Source of the DNA: Candidatus Limnocylindrales bacterium
GTDB lineage: Bacteria > Desulfobacterota > Binatia > UBA1149 > CAITLU01
Reading direction: 5' to 3'
NCBI GenBank assembly: GCA_035626395.1
Contig: DASPNR010000041.1
Coordinates: 16,475 to 80,474 of the forward strand
Length of the DNA stretch: 64,000 nucleotides
Shown here piece after piece: positions 17,725 to 26,748 of this stretch (the first letter of the stretch is position 1; each line of letters starts with the position of its first letter). The translations under genes and the position numbers were made by a program. The notes beneath the pieces are model-generated. The model was not told the origin of the DNA. It ran no database searches and saw only the letters and a program-made list of their open reading frames with translations.

Positions 17725-20700
17725 ATGCCTCCTTCATTCCCGAACGTCGTCTCCGGCCTCGCCCGAGCGCTGTGGACGGCGGGATTGTGCGCCGTCCTGT
17801 CGCTGGCGACGCCGTTTCCCGACGTTCACGCGCAGGGCCCGCCCCCTGCCGCGCGCTTTGCGCCGCAAAAGGCCCTTGCGGCAGAAGCTCAACGAATCAA
17901 GGACCTTCTCGACGCGCTTGCGAACAGGGTGGCCCAGGGTGCGGCCATCGACGCCGAGCGCAAGGCGCTGCGCGAGCACGCCGGCAACCTCGGGGACCTC
18001 GACGAGGCGTTGCAGGAGGCGTTCGTCGCGACCGAAAGCAGGATCAAGGAAGCGGGCCTGCCCGACTTCATCCTCGAGCGCCACTACGCCACCGTCGCCG
18101 ACTACGAGAAGAATCTCGAGGTCCTGACCGCGCACCTCGATGCTGTCGATGCCGCGGCCGGAAAGCGCGCGGCCGGACGCGATGAGGACCTTGCGGCAGC
18201 CGTGAAGGCTGCGCGCCGCTACCTGCGTCGCCACAAGGCCAAGGATGCCCCCCGTTTCCTCAGCGGCAACTCGCTGCCGTACGCGGCGATGAAGCAGACC
18301 GCCGAGCCCCGCGACATATCGCACGCTCGAGCCGCGGTGGCGGAGCAGCGCTCCATCCCCCGCGTCAGCGCGCCGCCGACGGCCGCCGACCTGGCGGCCA
18401 CCATCGACGTTCAGCTGACCGAGGAAGTCGAGGAACTGGCCGCTGAGCTGCAGACGCCGCTGGCGATGTACCGCCACGTGCGCGACAACATGCGGTTCGA
18501 GCCGTACACGGGATCGCGCAAGGGCTCGCGCGAGACGATCCTGGTCAAAGGCGGCAACGACTACGACATCGCATCGGCACTGATCGCGCTCCTTCGCGCT
18601 TCGGGCGTGCCTGCGCGCTACGTCTCGGGCCAGGTGCTGATGCCGGCGGACCGGGTGATGAACTGGCTTGGCGTCACCGACGGCTTCACCGCCGCCAACA
18701 TTCTCGCGACCGCCGGCATGCAGCCGACCCCGTTCACCGACAACGGCGAAGTCGTCGCCATAGGGTTCGAGCACGTGTGGGTGATCGCCTATCTGCCCTA
18801 CGGCAACTACCGCGGCATCGGCAACGACGACACCGGGATGGCGTGGGTGCCGCTGGATCCGAGCTTCAAGTCGCTCGAGTACACCGACGCGGTCGACATT
18901 CCTTCGGAGATGGGCTTCGACGCGCAGGAGTTCATTGACGGGTACATCTCGACGTTCCACGAGCCAAGCCCGGTGGAGCTCTACCTGCAGAACATCGCCG
19001 ACTACGTCGCCACCGAGCGCAAGGATTTGACCTTTCCCGACGACGTCTTCCGCACCGCCACCATCGTTCCCGACGAGTCGGGCATCCTGCCAGCCTCGCT
19101 GCCCTTCGAGCAGCTCGCGGCCGCCAGCGAGTTCGCCGCGATCGCGCAGGCGGAGCGCCACCGCATCCGCTTCCACATCCGCAACGGCAACACGACGCTC
19201 CTCGACCACACGCTCGACCTGCCGGCGATCGCCAGCCGTCGCGTGACGATATCCTACGATCCGGCAACCGCGGGCGATGCGGAGACGATCGAGACCTACG
19301 GCGATCTGTACGCAACGCCGCCCAACCTGATCGCGCTGAAGCCCGTGCTGCGCGTCGAAGGAGCGGCGGTCGCCACGGGCACGAGCATCGGCGCAGGCGT
19401 GCTGCACAACTCGGACATGCACTTCCTGACGCCCGCCGGCGAGAGCAATGTCGTGCCGCTCGTGCAGAATTTCATCACGGCGGGCACCTACCAGGGCATC
19501 GGCATCGACACGTGGCGCGTCCCCGACGAGGCGCTGGTGCCGCCGGACGACGAAGAGCTGCCCGACACCGACGGTCTCACAGGCGAGAAGCTCTACCGCA
19601 CCGCGATGAACTACCTCGACCGCGTCGATCGCGCCGGCCTGCAGGTGGCGCAGACGCAGCAGATGGTGGTGCAGACGGCGGTTTCCGAAGCCATCGTCGA
19701 AAACGTCGTGCAGGTCTTCTACAACTTCAGCCAGATTCCCGTGGCGTGGGAATGGAAGGGCCTGATCGTCGATGCCGATCGCAAGATCATCGGCCCGTTC
19801 GCGATCGACGGCGACGAGAGCAAGGAAAAGCCGTACTTCGTCCTGACCGGCGCCGACGCCTCCATCGGCGAGAATCGTGTCTTTGAAGATCTCTATGGAG
19901 AGGAAGCGGTTTCGACCATCAAGATTCTCGAGCTGGCCAGCGACATGGGCATCGAGATCTGTCGAATCGTCACCAGCATCGCCACCGACTGCCCGGCCAT
20001 GTCGCAGCCGGCCCCCGTCGTCGCCGCCGTCAACGGCGCGCTGGCGCAGGGACACGAGGTCACGATCCCGCGCACGCAGATCACCTATCTGAACTGGACC
20101 GGCACCGGCTACATCGACATGGATCCGGATACCGGAGCGGCCGGCTACATCATCAGCGGCGGCCAGAGCGGCGGCGCCACCGTCGATTCCTGGTCATCGA
20201 CGTGGCAGCTGTTCTTCGCCGTGTTCGGCCGGGACGTCTGCAACATCATCGCCGTCATCCTGTCACCTGAACCGAACTCGTACTTCCCGTACCCGGGCGC
20301 CAACGGCGGGCCGATGGGCGTGACGCCATCGTCATTCGAGGTCGACTACACCGTCTACTATTGCGATCCGGAGGAAGAAGAGGTCACGGTCAGCGAGACC
20401 TACATTCCGCACTTCCAGTACCCGCCGGGCAACTTCGTCTTTCATGCCGGCTGGGGAACGGGAGAGACGCTGGCATTCACGGTCTTCGACGTGCAGATCA
20501 TCGACTTCCTCAGCGACCAGTACATGGCACGCGGCTACACCGGCCCGCCGGTGGCCGGCGATCCGGACCCCGCCAGCATTCGATACCTCATCCTGCCGGT
20601 CGGCTTCACGCCGCAGCAGGTGCAGATGAAGGTCGCCAACGGTGCCGAGATCAAGACGCAGACCGAGCCGAACAGCTCGGGCATCCTCACCGCCACGTTC

Positions 20701-22170
20701 GACGGCAAGAACAACGGCGGCAGCTACATCAATGCCGGCAGCTACCACGTTCGCTTCATCGTCACGGCGCCCGACGGCCAGATCGATCGCAGCGAGGACA
20801 TGGACCTGCACGTGGTCGAGGTTACCGACGTTGCGCTGCTGGATACCGGCGGAGCGGCGCTGACCGGCAACGCGCATCCGGACAAGCCCGGCGGGCGGCG
20901 CATCTTCGCGGGCAAACCCACCAAGGACGCAGCCGACCGCGGCAATCGCGTCAAGGTACGTGCCACGCTCAGCATGGCCGTGCCTGCGGGCAAGATGAAG
21001 GTGAACCTGGTTTCGTTCGACGTCGCCGATCCCACGGGCTTGATCGACGCCAACCACGGCGAGGCGATGGGCACGCCGGCCGAGGGGATGCTCAGCGATC
21101 AGGATCCGGCCACGACCGGCAGCAACGAGGTGTGGGTCGATTTCACGACGACCATGCAGCCGGGCGACAACTTCAAGATCTTCGCCAGCACGAACAAGAA
21201 GATGATCGACAACCTCACCGACGCGATTGCCGAGGCCAACACGGACGAGCAGGGCGCCACGATGAACGCCCGCCTCATGCCGCTGGCATCCGAGCGCCTC
21301 ACGGTGTGGCGGCGCGTGCACGTCGAGCGGGATTCGATGGGCAACGTGGCCAGCAACAGGATCACCGGAAGCATCACGGCGGTGACCAACAACGGCAACG
21401 GCACCAGCACGGTGACCACCGACCAGAACTTCACGGAGACGCCCTCGGCAACCAACCGTTTCGCCAACGGCCTGCTGCGCCGGGGCATGAACGCGTTTCG
21501 CGTGGTCGGCAACACCGACGGCATGAACATGAAGGTGACGGTCAACAACCTGGGCATGACCATCCCGACCGCCGGCGCATTCACGCTCGTCGACGACGAC
21601 GACTACAACGGCAACGACGGCACCTCGCAGGACGGCGACGACGGCGAGGACGTGGCGATGGCCAGCATCGGCAAGATCCAGGACAGCGACGATGGCAGCA
21701 AGAACGTCTTCGCCTACGCATACGTGCGGCCGACGTTCGACATCGGCGACAATAACAGCTCGGTGGCATTCGTGGCCAACACGCCCGACGGCGCCGACGA
21801 GAAGTCGCTGCTGCTGGCGACCTACGACTTCGACGCTGCCGCGTATGAAGCCGACAAGGACTTCTGGACGGTCTACTTCCTCGGCGCCTATCAGATGCAG
21901 ACCGAGGAGGACGGCGACGGAGCCGGAAGCACGACCTTCGGCCAGGTCGACGAGCTGAACGGCCAGGGCGCAAGCGTCTTCCTGGAGGCGACCAAGGAGT
22001 CGCCGGGCCCGGCATGCAACGAGCCGGACGTGGGATCGCACGAGCTCGGCCACCTCTTCAAGGGCGCCCACACCGACACCGCCTTGATGGACGGCGGCGG
22101 CTGCAACGTCGGGCCGCTGACGTTCTCCGACATCAGCCTGCGGAAGATCCGCAACCTGGACCATCCGTGA
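17725..22170 (+). CDS. Giant secreted protein: transglutaminase-like fold plus C-terminal metzincin-like protease motif
   Basis: 1481 residues. A signal peptide covers residues 1-37, ending near VHAQG. Residues 40-170 are helical. Residues about 225-400 are a transglutaminase-like domain: RDNMRFEPYTGS, GGNDYDIASALIALLRASGV (the usual catalytic Cys is Asp279), FEHVW with His350, and WVPLDP with Asp378. A long beta-rich, Ig-like middle follows, with motifs such as FDGKNNGG-YINAGSYHVRF. The last 50 residues hold HELGHLFKGAH (His1439, His1443, His1449) and ALMDGGG, resembling a zinc-binding metzincin helix and Met-turn. It heads a tight set: the next gene starts within a few bases of its stop. 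Confidence 0.8.
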   Translation: MPPSFPNVVSGLARALWTAGLCAVLSLATPFPDVHAQGPPPAARFAPQKALAAEAQRIKDLLDALANRVAQGAAIDAERKALREHAGNLGDLDEALQEAFVATESRIKEAGLPDFILERHYATVADYEKNLEVLTAHLDAVDAAAGKRAAGRDEDLAAAVKAARRYLRRHKAKDAPRFLSGNSLPYAAMKQTAEPRDISHARAAVAEQRSIPRVSAPPTAADLAATIDVQLTEEVEELAAELQTPLAMYRHVRDNMRFEPYTGSRKGSRETILVKGGNDYDIASALIALLRASGVPARYVSGQVLMPADRVMNWLGVTDGFTAANILATAGMQPTPFTDNGEVVAIGFEHVWVIAYLPYGNYRGIGNDDTGMAWVPLDPSFKSLEYTDAVDIPSEMGFDAQEFIDGYISTFHEPSPVELYLQNIADYVATERKDLTFPDDVFRTATIVPDESGILPASLPFEQLAAASEFAAIAQAERHRIRFHIRNGNTTLLDHTLDLPAIASRRVTISYDPATAGDAETIETYGDLYATPPNLIALKPVLRVEGAAVATGTSIGAGVLHNSDMHFLTPAGESNVVPLVQNFITAGTYQGIGIDTWRVPDEALVPPDDEELPDTDGLTGEKLYRTAMNYLDRVDRAGLQVAQTQQMVVQTAVSEAIVENVVQVFYNFSQIPVAWEWKGLIVDADRKIIGPFAIDGDESKEKPYFVLTGADASIGENRVFEDLYGEEAVSTIKILELASDMGIEICRIVTSIATDCPAMSQPAPVVAAVNGALAQGHEVTIPRTQITYLNWTGTGYIDMDPDTGAAGYIISGGQSGGATVDSWSSTWQLFFAVFGRDVCNIIAVILSPEPNSYFPYPGANGGPMGVTPSSFEVDYTVYYCDPEEEEVTVSETYIPHFQYPPGNFVFHAGWGTGETLAFTVFDVQIIDFLSDQYMARGYTGPPVAGDPDPASIRYLILPVGFTPQQVQMKVANGAEIKTQTEPNSSGILTATFDGKNNGGSYINAGSYHVRFIVTAPDGQIDRSEDMDLHVVEVTDVALLDTGGAALTGNAHPDKPGGRRIFAGKPTKDAADRGNRVKVRATLSMAVPAGKMKVNLVSFDVADPTGLIDANHGEAMGTPAEGMLSDQDPATTGSNEVWVDFTTTMQPGDNFKIFASTNKKMIDNLTDAIAEANTDEQGATMNARLMPLASERLTVWRRVHVERDSMGNVASNRITGSITAVTNNGNGTSTVTTDQNFTETPSATNRFANGLLRRGMNAFRVVGNTDGMNMKVTVNNLGMTIPTAGAFTLVDDDDYNGNDGTSQDGDDGEDVAMASIGKIQDSDDGSKNVFAYAYVRPTFDIGDNNSSVAFVANTPDGADEKSLLLATYDFDAAAYEADKDFWTVYFLGAYQMQTEEDGDGAGSTTFGQVDELNGQGASVFLEATKESPGPACNEPDVGSHELGHLFKGAHTDTALMDGGGCNVGPLTFSDISLRKIRNLDHP

Positions 22171-22178
22171 GCGGGTCG

Positions 22179-23363
22179 ATGAGCATGATGCGGAGAGCAC
22201 GGCACCGCACGCGCGCGATCCAGCGGATCACCGCCGCGTTCGCCCTGCTCGCCATGCCCGCCGCCGCGACGGCAGCGGCGGTGACACCGGCCGCTCCGGC
22301 CGCCGCGTTGACGCTCACGCTGACCTCCGATCGCGCCGAATACACGCTGGGCGAGCCCGTGCTGCTGTCGGTGCGGGTGGCCAATGAGACCGCGGCGCCG
22401 ATCGTCGTCCGACGCACCACCGATGCGGCCACCGGCGCGGTGCTGCCGTGGATCGGCCGCCAGGGCGAAGAGCCGCGTCGCTACGTCGGCCCCGACATCG
22501 GCATCAAGCACACGCACGTCCCGGAGGCGCCGCTGGCGCCCGGCGATGCGTTCACGATCAAGGTTCGCGTGCTCTTCCACGTCGTCACCCACGAGGACAG
22601 CGACCTGCCGTACTTCTACGCTTTCGATCAGCCAGGGACCTACCAGGTGCGTGCCGAGGTGGTGAACGTCGCTCCGTCGCAGCGGCTGTTCACGAACACC
22701 ATCGCCATCCGCATGCGCGCGCCTTCCGGCACCGATGCGCAGGTCTGGAGGATGCTGCAGAACGAGGCGTCGGCGCGCTTCCTCCATTCCGGCTTCGCCG
22801 ACGCGGGATCGCGCGAGGCCGCCGCTCTGGCCGAGATCGTGGAGCGCTATCCCGCCAGCGTCTACGCGCCCGTCATCGAGCGATCGCTGCAGATCCATGA
22901 GAAGTCGGCAGGCCCGCAGACGCGTGCGGCCGCCGGAACCGCCGAGGTCGTGACGCTGCCCGGCAAGACCTTCGTTGCTACCGCTTCGCCGTCGGTGCCG
23001 CCGCCGGCCGTGCAGGAAGCTTCCCGATCCATCGCCGAGATCGTCAACGCCTGGCAGCGGGCCTGGAACGCACGCGACGCCGCGCGCCTCATGCAGCTCC
23101 TCGTCATCAGCCACGACCTGCGCCGCAAGTGGGATCAGGGCGCGGGCGACGCCGATCATGAGGCCGCCGTCCGCCAGCTCGAGAGCGCATTCTCTGCGCT
23201 CGGCGAGCTGACGATCGAGGTGGTGCGCACGTCGTTCGGCGGCGAGGCGGCTTCGGCCGACGTTCTGGTGACGGCGAGCAATGCGCAGCCTGCGGTGACG
23301 TCGCGCACGATGCGGCTGGCCCGCGAGGGCGGCGCCTGGCGCATTTCGGAGGTAGGGTTCTGA
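22179..23363 (+). CDS. Secreted protein with beta-domain and C-terminal NTF2-like domain
   Basis: 394 residues. A GTG at 22167 overlaps the previous stop as GTGA, and ATGs lie at 22179, 22185 and 22188; the choice is open, but all give the same signal peptide (AFALLAMPAAATAAA). Residues about 40-190 resemble a cupredoxin/Ig-like beta-sandwich (DRAEYTLGEPVLLSVRVANE, FDQPGTYQVRAEVVN). Residues about 275-394 look like an NTF2/SnoaL-type cone (IAEIVNAWQRAWNARDAARLM ... MRLAREGGAWRISEVGF). It is probably periplasmic or extracellular and has no recognised catalytic motif. Its spacing implies cotranscription and coupled translation with the preceding transglutaminase-like gene and the following toroid protein. 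Confidence 0.72.
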   Translation: MSMMRRARHRTRAIQRITAAFALLAMPAAATAAAVTPAAPAAALTLTLTSDRAEYTLGEPVLLSVRVANETAAPIVVRRTTDAATGAVLPWIGRQGEEPRRYVGPDIGIKHTHVPEAPLAPGDAFTIKVRVLFHVVTHEDSDLPYFYAFDQPGTYQVRAEVVNVAPSQRLFTNTIAIRMRAPSGTDAQVWRMLQNEASARFLHSGFADAGSREAAALAEIVERYPASVYAPVIERSLQIHEKSAGPQTRAAAGTAEVVTLPGKTFVATASPSVPPPAVQEASRSIAEIVNAWQRAWNARDAARLMQLLVISHDLRRKWDQGAGDADHEAAVRQLESAFSALGELTIEVVRTSFGGEAASADVLVTASNAQPAVTSRTMRLAREGGAWRISEVGF

Positions 23364-23386
23364 AACGGCTGTCGACAGCGGCCTCG

Positions 23387-25519
23387 ATGGCCTTCATTGC
23401 AGCGCTCGCCACCTGCGTGATGGGCACTGTTTCGATCGCCCGCGCCGACATCATCGGCGATGGCGTCGAGTGCCTGGCCGACCTGCAGGCCGAGGGCGGC
23501 GGCGCCGGATCGGGAACGTGGGGCGCGCTGGACGGCACCGGCCTGCGCGACACCGCCGCCGTGCTGGACACGCTGCGCGCGATAGGCCGGACGGATTCGC
23601 AGACGTACGCCAATGGCGTCGACGGTCTGGCCAACCAGTCCGCCACCAACAACGACTTTCGCGCCCGCCGACTGGCGTCGCTGCTGGCCGCCGGGATCAC
23701 CGAGGACGGCGATCTTGCGACGCTGCTGGCGAACCAGAACGGATCGTCGGGCGGAAACCCGAGCGAGCCCAATCATCCCGAGGGCGGCTGGGGAGTCACC
23801 GAGGTATTCGGCACCGACTCATTGACCACCGCGCTGGCCATCGATGCGCTGCGCGCGGCGGACATGCCGCTTGCGCTGACCATTGCCGGAGCGGTCGTCA
23901 CGGCTCCGACGCAAAGCCAGCATTCGTTCGAGTTTCCGGCCGGCGCCAGCGGGCTTGCCCTTCTGGTGCGCCAGGTCACCGGCAGCGTGCGGCTGTTCAT
24001 CGATACGCCGAGCTCGGGCACCCTGCAGGCCGATCTCAGCAACATCAGCTCGCCGACGTCGCTCGGCGGCCTGCCGTCGCAGGCTGGAACGTACACGTTG
24101 CGACTCCAGAGCCTCTCGGGAAGCCCCAACACCTACTCGCTCGAAGTACGGTTCCAGAGCGCCGGCTTCGACACCGCTCGCATCACGGCCGCGCTCGCCT
24201 ACCTGGCCGCGGCGCAGAACGGCGACGGGAGCTGGGGGCTACGGCGCGGCGAGTCGGGGCAGCTCGGCATTACCGCGCAGGTCGTGCGCACGCTGGCCCG
24301 ACTCGGCGGTGCGTTCGTCGCCCCGGCCATCGTGGCCGAGGCGCTCGATTGGATCGAGGATCGCCAGCACGACGGCGGCGGCTTCGGGCAGGACGGCGGC
24401 AGCACCGTCTACGAAACGGCCCTGGCGGTACTGGCTCTGAAGGCGGGCGGACGCACGACGCCCTCGGTGCTCGACCCCGCCCATCAGTATCTGGCCGACG
24501 AGCAGCAGGGGAGCGGGTGCTGGAACGAGGGCGATGCCTACGCCACCGCGCTTGCGCTGCACGCGCTGTTCGCGCCCGATGACGGCCTCTTCTGCAACGG
24601 CCACGAGATCTGCAACGTCATCGAGGGGTGCAGCACGGTCGACGTCCCGCAGTGCGACGATGGCGTGACGTGCACGGAAGACGCGTGCAGCGAGGAGCTC
24701 GACGAGTGCCTGCATGCGCGGGACGACTCGGCGTGTGACGACGGCCTGTACTGCAACGGCAGCGAGATCTGCGACGAGAACGAAGGCTGCCTGGCCAGCG
24801 AGTCGGTCGACGGCGCACCCGTTGTCGATTGCGACGACCACGTGCCGTGCACGATCGATGCGTGCGATGAGCTCAGCGATTCCTGCACGCACGTCGCCAA
24901 CCATGCCGCATGCGCGGATGAATCCTTCTGCAACGGGGACGAAATCTGCAGCACGAGCGAAGGCTGCATCGCCGGCTCGCGCAGCTGCGTCGACGCGCAT
25001 GCCTGCACGCTCGACGGCTGCGACGAAGCTGCCGACGCCTGCACGCATTCGCCGAATGACACCGCCTGCGCCGACACCAACCCCTGCTCCGACGACTCCT
25101 GCAGCGCGGTCGCAGGGTGCACGCACACGCCCAACACCGATTCGTGCGACGACGGCGACGAGTGCACCGAGAACGACGTCTGCGCCGGCGGCCAGTGCGC
25201 CGGAACGGCGATTCCGCAGTGCACGGCCACGACCACCACGACGACGCTGCCCGAGCAGCTGTGCGGCGACTTCAACGGCAGCGGAACGATCACCGCCAGT
25301 GATGCTTTGGGCGCGCTGCGCACCGCGGTGGGAACGGCCACCTGCGCGCTGGCGCTGTGCGACTTCAATGGCAGCGGGACCGTCACTGCGCAGGATGCGC
25401 TGGCGATCCTGCGCACCGCCGTCGGTCACGCCCTGACGCCGAACTGTCCGGCCGCCGCCGCAGTGGCCGGGCCGTCGACGACGACGACGACCACGACCAC
25501 CACGACCACGCTGCCGTGA
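23387..25519 (+). CDS. Secreted alpha/alpha-toroid protein with Cys repeats and dockerin-like calcium loops
   Basis: 710 residues from the first ATG. An in-frame CTG at 23360 overlaps the previous stop, has GGAGG seven bases upstream and would supply the missing basic n-region (LKRLS) of the signal peptide. Residues 20-400 are prenyltransferase/terpene-cyclase-like toroid repeats (AALAYLAAAQNGDGSWGL; ALDWIEDRQHDGGGFG), interrupted by a PPC-like beta domain. Then come about six Cys units (DDGLYCNGSEICDENEGC). A Thr linker and two dockerin-like loops follow (DFNGSGTITASD, DFNGSGTVTAQD), with the usual D-N-S/D-D calcium ligands. The protein ends in a second Thr-rich tail with nothing after it. 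The role is unknown; it is a surface protein by composition. Confidence 0.8.
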   Translation: MAFIAALATCVMGTVSIARADIIGDGVECLADLQAEGGGAGSGTWGALDGTGLRDTAAVLDTLRAIGRTDSQTYANGVDGLANQSATNNDFRARRLASLLAAGITEDGDLATLLANQNGSSGGNPSEPNHPEGGWGVTEVFGTDSLTTALAIDALRAADMPLALTIAGAVVTAPTQSQHSFEFPAGASGLALLVRQVTGSVRLFIDTPSSGTLQADLSNISSPTSLGGLPSQAGTYTLRLQSLSGSPNTYSLEVRFQSAGFDTARITAALAYLAAAQNGDGSWGLRRGESGQLGITAQVVRTLARLGGAFVAPAIVAEALDWIEDRQHDGGGFGQDGGSTVYETALAVLALKAGGRTTPSVLDPAHQYLADEQQGSGCWNEGDAYATALALHALFAPDDGLFCNGHEICNVIEGCSTVDVPQCDDGVTCTEDACSEELDECLHARDDSACDDGLYCNGSEICDENEGCLASESVDGAPVVDCDDHVPCTIDACDELSDSCTHVANHAACADESFCNGDEICSTSEGCIAGSRSCVDAHACTLDGCDEAADACTHSPNDTACADTNPCSDDSCSAVAGCTHTPNTDSCDDGDECTENDVCAGGQCAGTAIPQCTATTTTTTLPEQLCGDFNGSGTITASDALGALRTAVGTATCALALCDFNGSGTVTAQDALAILRTAVGHALTPNCPAAAAVAGPSTTTTTTTTTTTLP

Positions 25520-25548
25520 GCCGCGACGACGGGCTCACGGGCGGTTTT
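25516..25548 (+). terminator. Hairpin with T-run across the stop codon
   Basis: GTGAGCC pairs with GGCTCAC over a nine-base loop, starting at the stop codon of the toroid gene and followed by GGGCGGTTTT. This looks like a rho-independent terminator or attenuator, placed just before the ribosome site of the DUF1566 gene. Confidence 0.45.
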
Positions 25549-25563
25549 CGTAGGGAGGTTTCG

Positions 25564-26643
25564 ATGCGCGATTCCAGGTTGCTTCCATTGCTGGTGAGCG
25601 GCGCCATCGTGGCGCTCCTGCTGCCGCGCCCCGATGCGCGCGCCGACACCGACCCGGCCATCTCCTGTCAGGTCAAGAAGCTCGACGCTTCGCGCGCCTA
25701 CGGCGCCTGCCGCCTCAAGACGGTGTCGAAGTCGGTCAAGAAGGGCACGGCCACCGACTTCACCAAGTGCGACACGTCCTTCGACCGCAAGTGGACCGCC
25801 ATCGAGCTGATCGGCGGCAGCAACTGTCCCACCTTCGGCGACGGCGACACGATCCAGGAGGAGATCGTCGACGATACCAGCACGATCGCCTCGCTGCTGG
25901 CGACCGGAACGCTGCCCACGTGCGGCGATGGCGAGCTCAATGGCCGTGAGACCTGCGACGGGGCCGAGCTCGGCGGCGTTACCTGCGCCGATTTTGGATA
26001 CCTTGGCGGCACGATCTCCTGCCGTCCGTCGTGCCTGCTCTACGACCTCAGCGAATGCACCGGGCGAAGCGTCTACCCGGCCACGGGTCAGACCGTCTCG
26101 TACCAGACCGACACCTTTGGCATGCCCGATCAGCCGGTTCCCGATGACGGCGCGCTGCAGACGGGCGGCGCGCTCGCGTTCGTCGACAACGGCGACGGCA
26201 CCATCACCGACACCAACACCGGGCTGATGTGGGAGAAGAAAGGCTTCGAGATCAGCGGCGACCACAGCGCCGATACCACCTATGCCTGGTCGAGCCTGGA
26301 TTCGGGCACGATCTGGGACTGGATCGAGCGCGTGAACAACGAGAACGGCGGCGCCGGCTACGCCGGACACAACGACTGGCGCATTCCCAATCGCCGCGAG
26401 CTCGACAGCCTCATCGACTTCAGCCGCAGCGACCCGTCGGTGCATCCCGCCTTCGACTCGGCCTGCGTCTCCGACTGCGTGCCCACCAGCTGCAGCTGCA
26501 CGGTCGCCGACGAGTACTGGTCCTCCACGACCAGCATCGCCAACGACAGCCTGGCCTGGGCCGTCAGCTTCTCGCGCGGCAAGGCCGAAGACTTCTCGAA
26601 GACCAGCCGCCGCGCCGTGCGGGCCGTCCGTGGCCCCGACTGA
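25564..26643 (+). CDS. Secreted DUF1566 (Lcl) domain protein
   Basis: 359 residues; GGGAGG stands six bases before the ATG. A signal peptide covers residues 1-24 (ending ARADT). Residues 28-120 are a Cys-rich helical module (CQVKKLDASRAYGACRLK, KCDTSFDRKW, CPTFGDGD), and residues 120-170 a small Cys cluster (CGDGELNGRETCDG). Residues about 205-355 are the DUF1566/Lcl C-type-lectin-like domain: DNGDGTITDTNTGLMWEK, HNDWRIPNRRELDSLID, EYWSST, AWAVSFSRG and RAVRG. DUF1566 domains are found in exported binding proteins, so ligand or collagen-like binding is possible but unproven. It is the last gene of the secreted set that begins at 17725. Confidence 0.85.
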   Translation: MRDSRLLPLLVSGAIVALLLPRPDARADTDPAISCQVKKLDASRAYGACRLKTVSKSVKKGTATDFTKCDTSFDRKWTAIELIGGSNCPTFGDGDTIQEEIVDDTSTIASLLATGTLPTCGDGELNGRETCDGAELGGVTCADFGYLGGTISCRPSCLLYDLSECTGRSVYPATGQTVSYQTDTFGMPDQPVPDDGALQTGGALAFVDNGDGTITDTNTGLMWEKKGFEISGDHSADTTYAWSSLDSGTIWDWIERVNNENGGAGYAGHNDWRIPNRRELDSLIDFSRSDPSVHPAFDSACVSDCVPTSCSCTVADEYWSSTTSIANDSLAWAVSFSRGKAEDFSKTSRRAVRAVRGPD

Positions 26644-26748
26644 ACGTCGAAATCCCATGACGTCCGGGTCCACCCACCGGAGTAGAAAACGAAAATTCGA
26701 GACCTGACGTATCCAAAACGCGGGCTGGTTCGTGGAGGGGAAAGAGAG

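Noticed and set aside
25470..25515. ACG/ACC-rich repeats as a CRISPR-like or microsatellite array
   Set aside because: They are Thr codons in frame in a linker; no spacers or repeat-spacer order.
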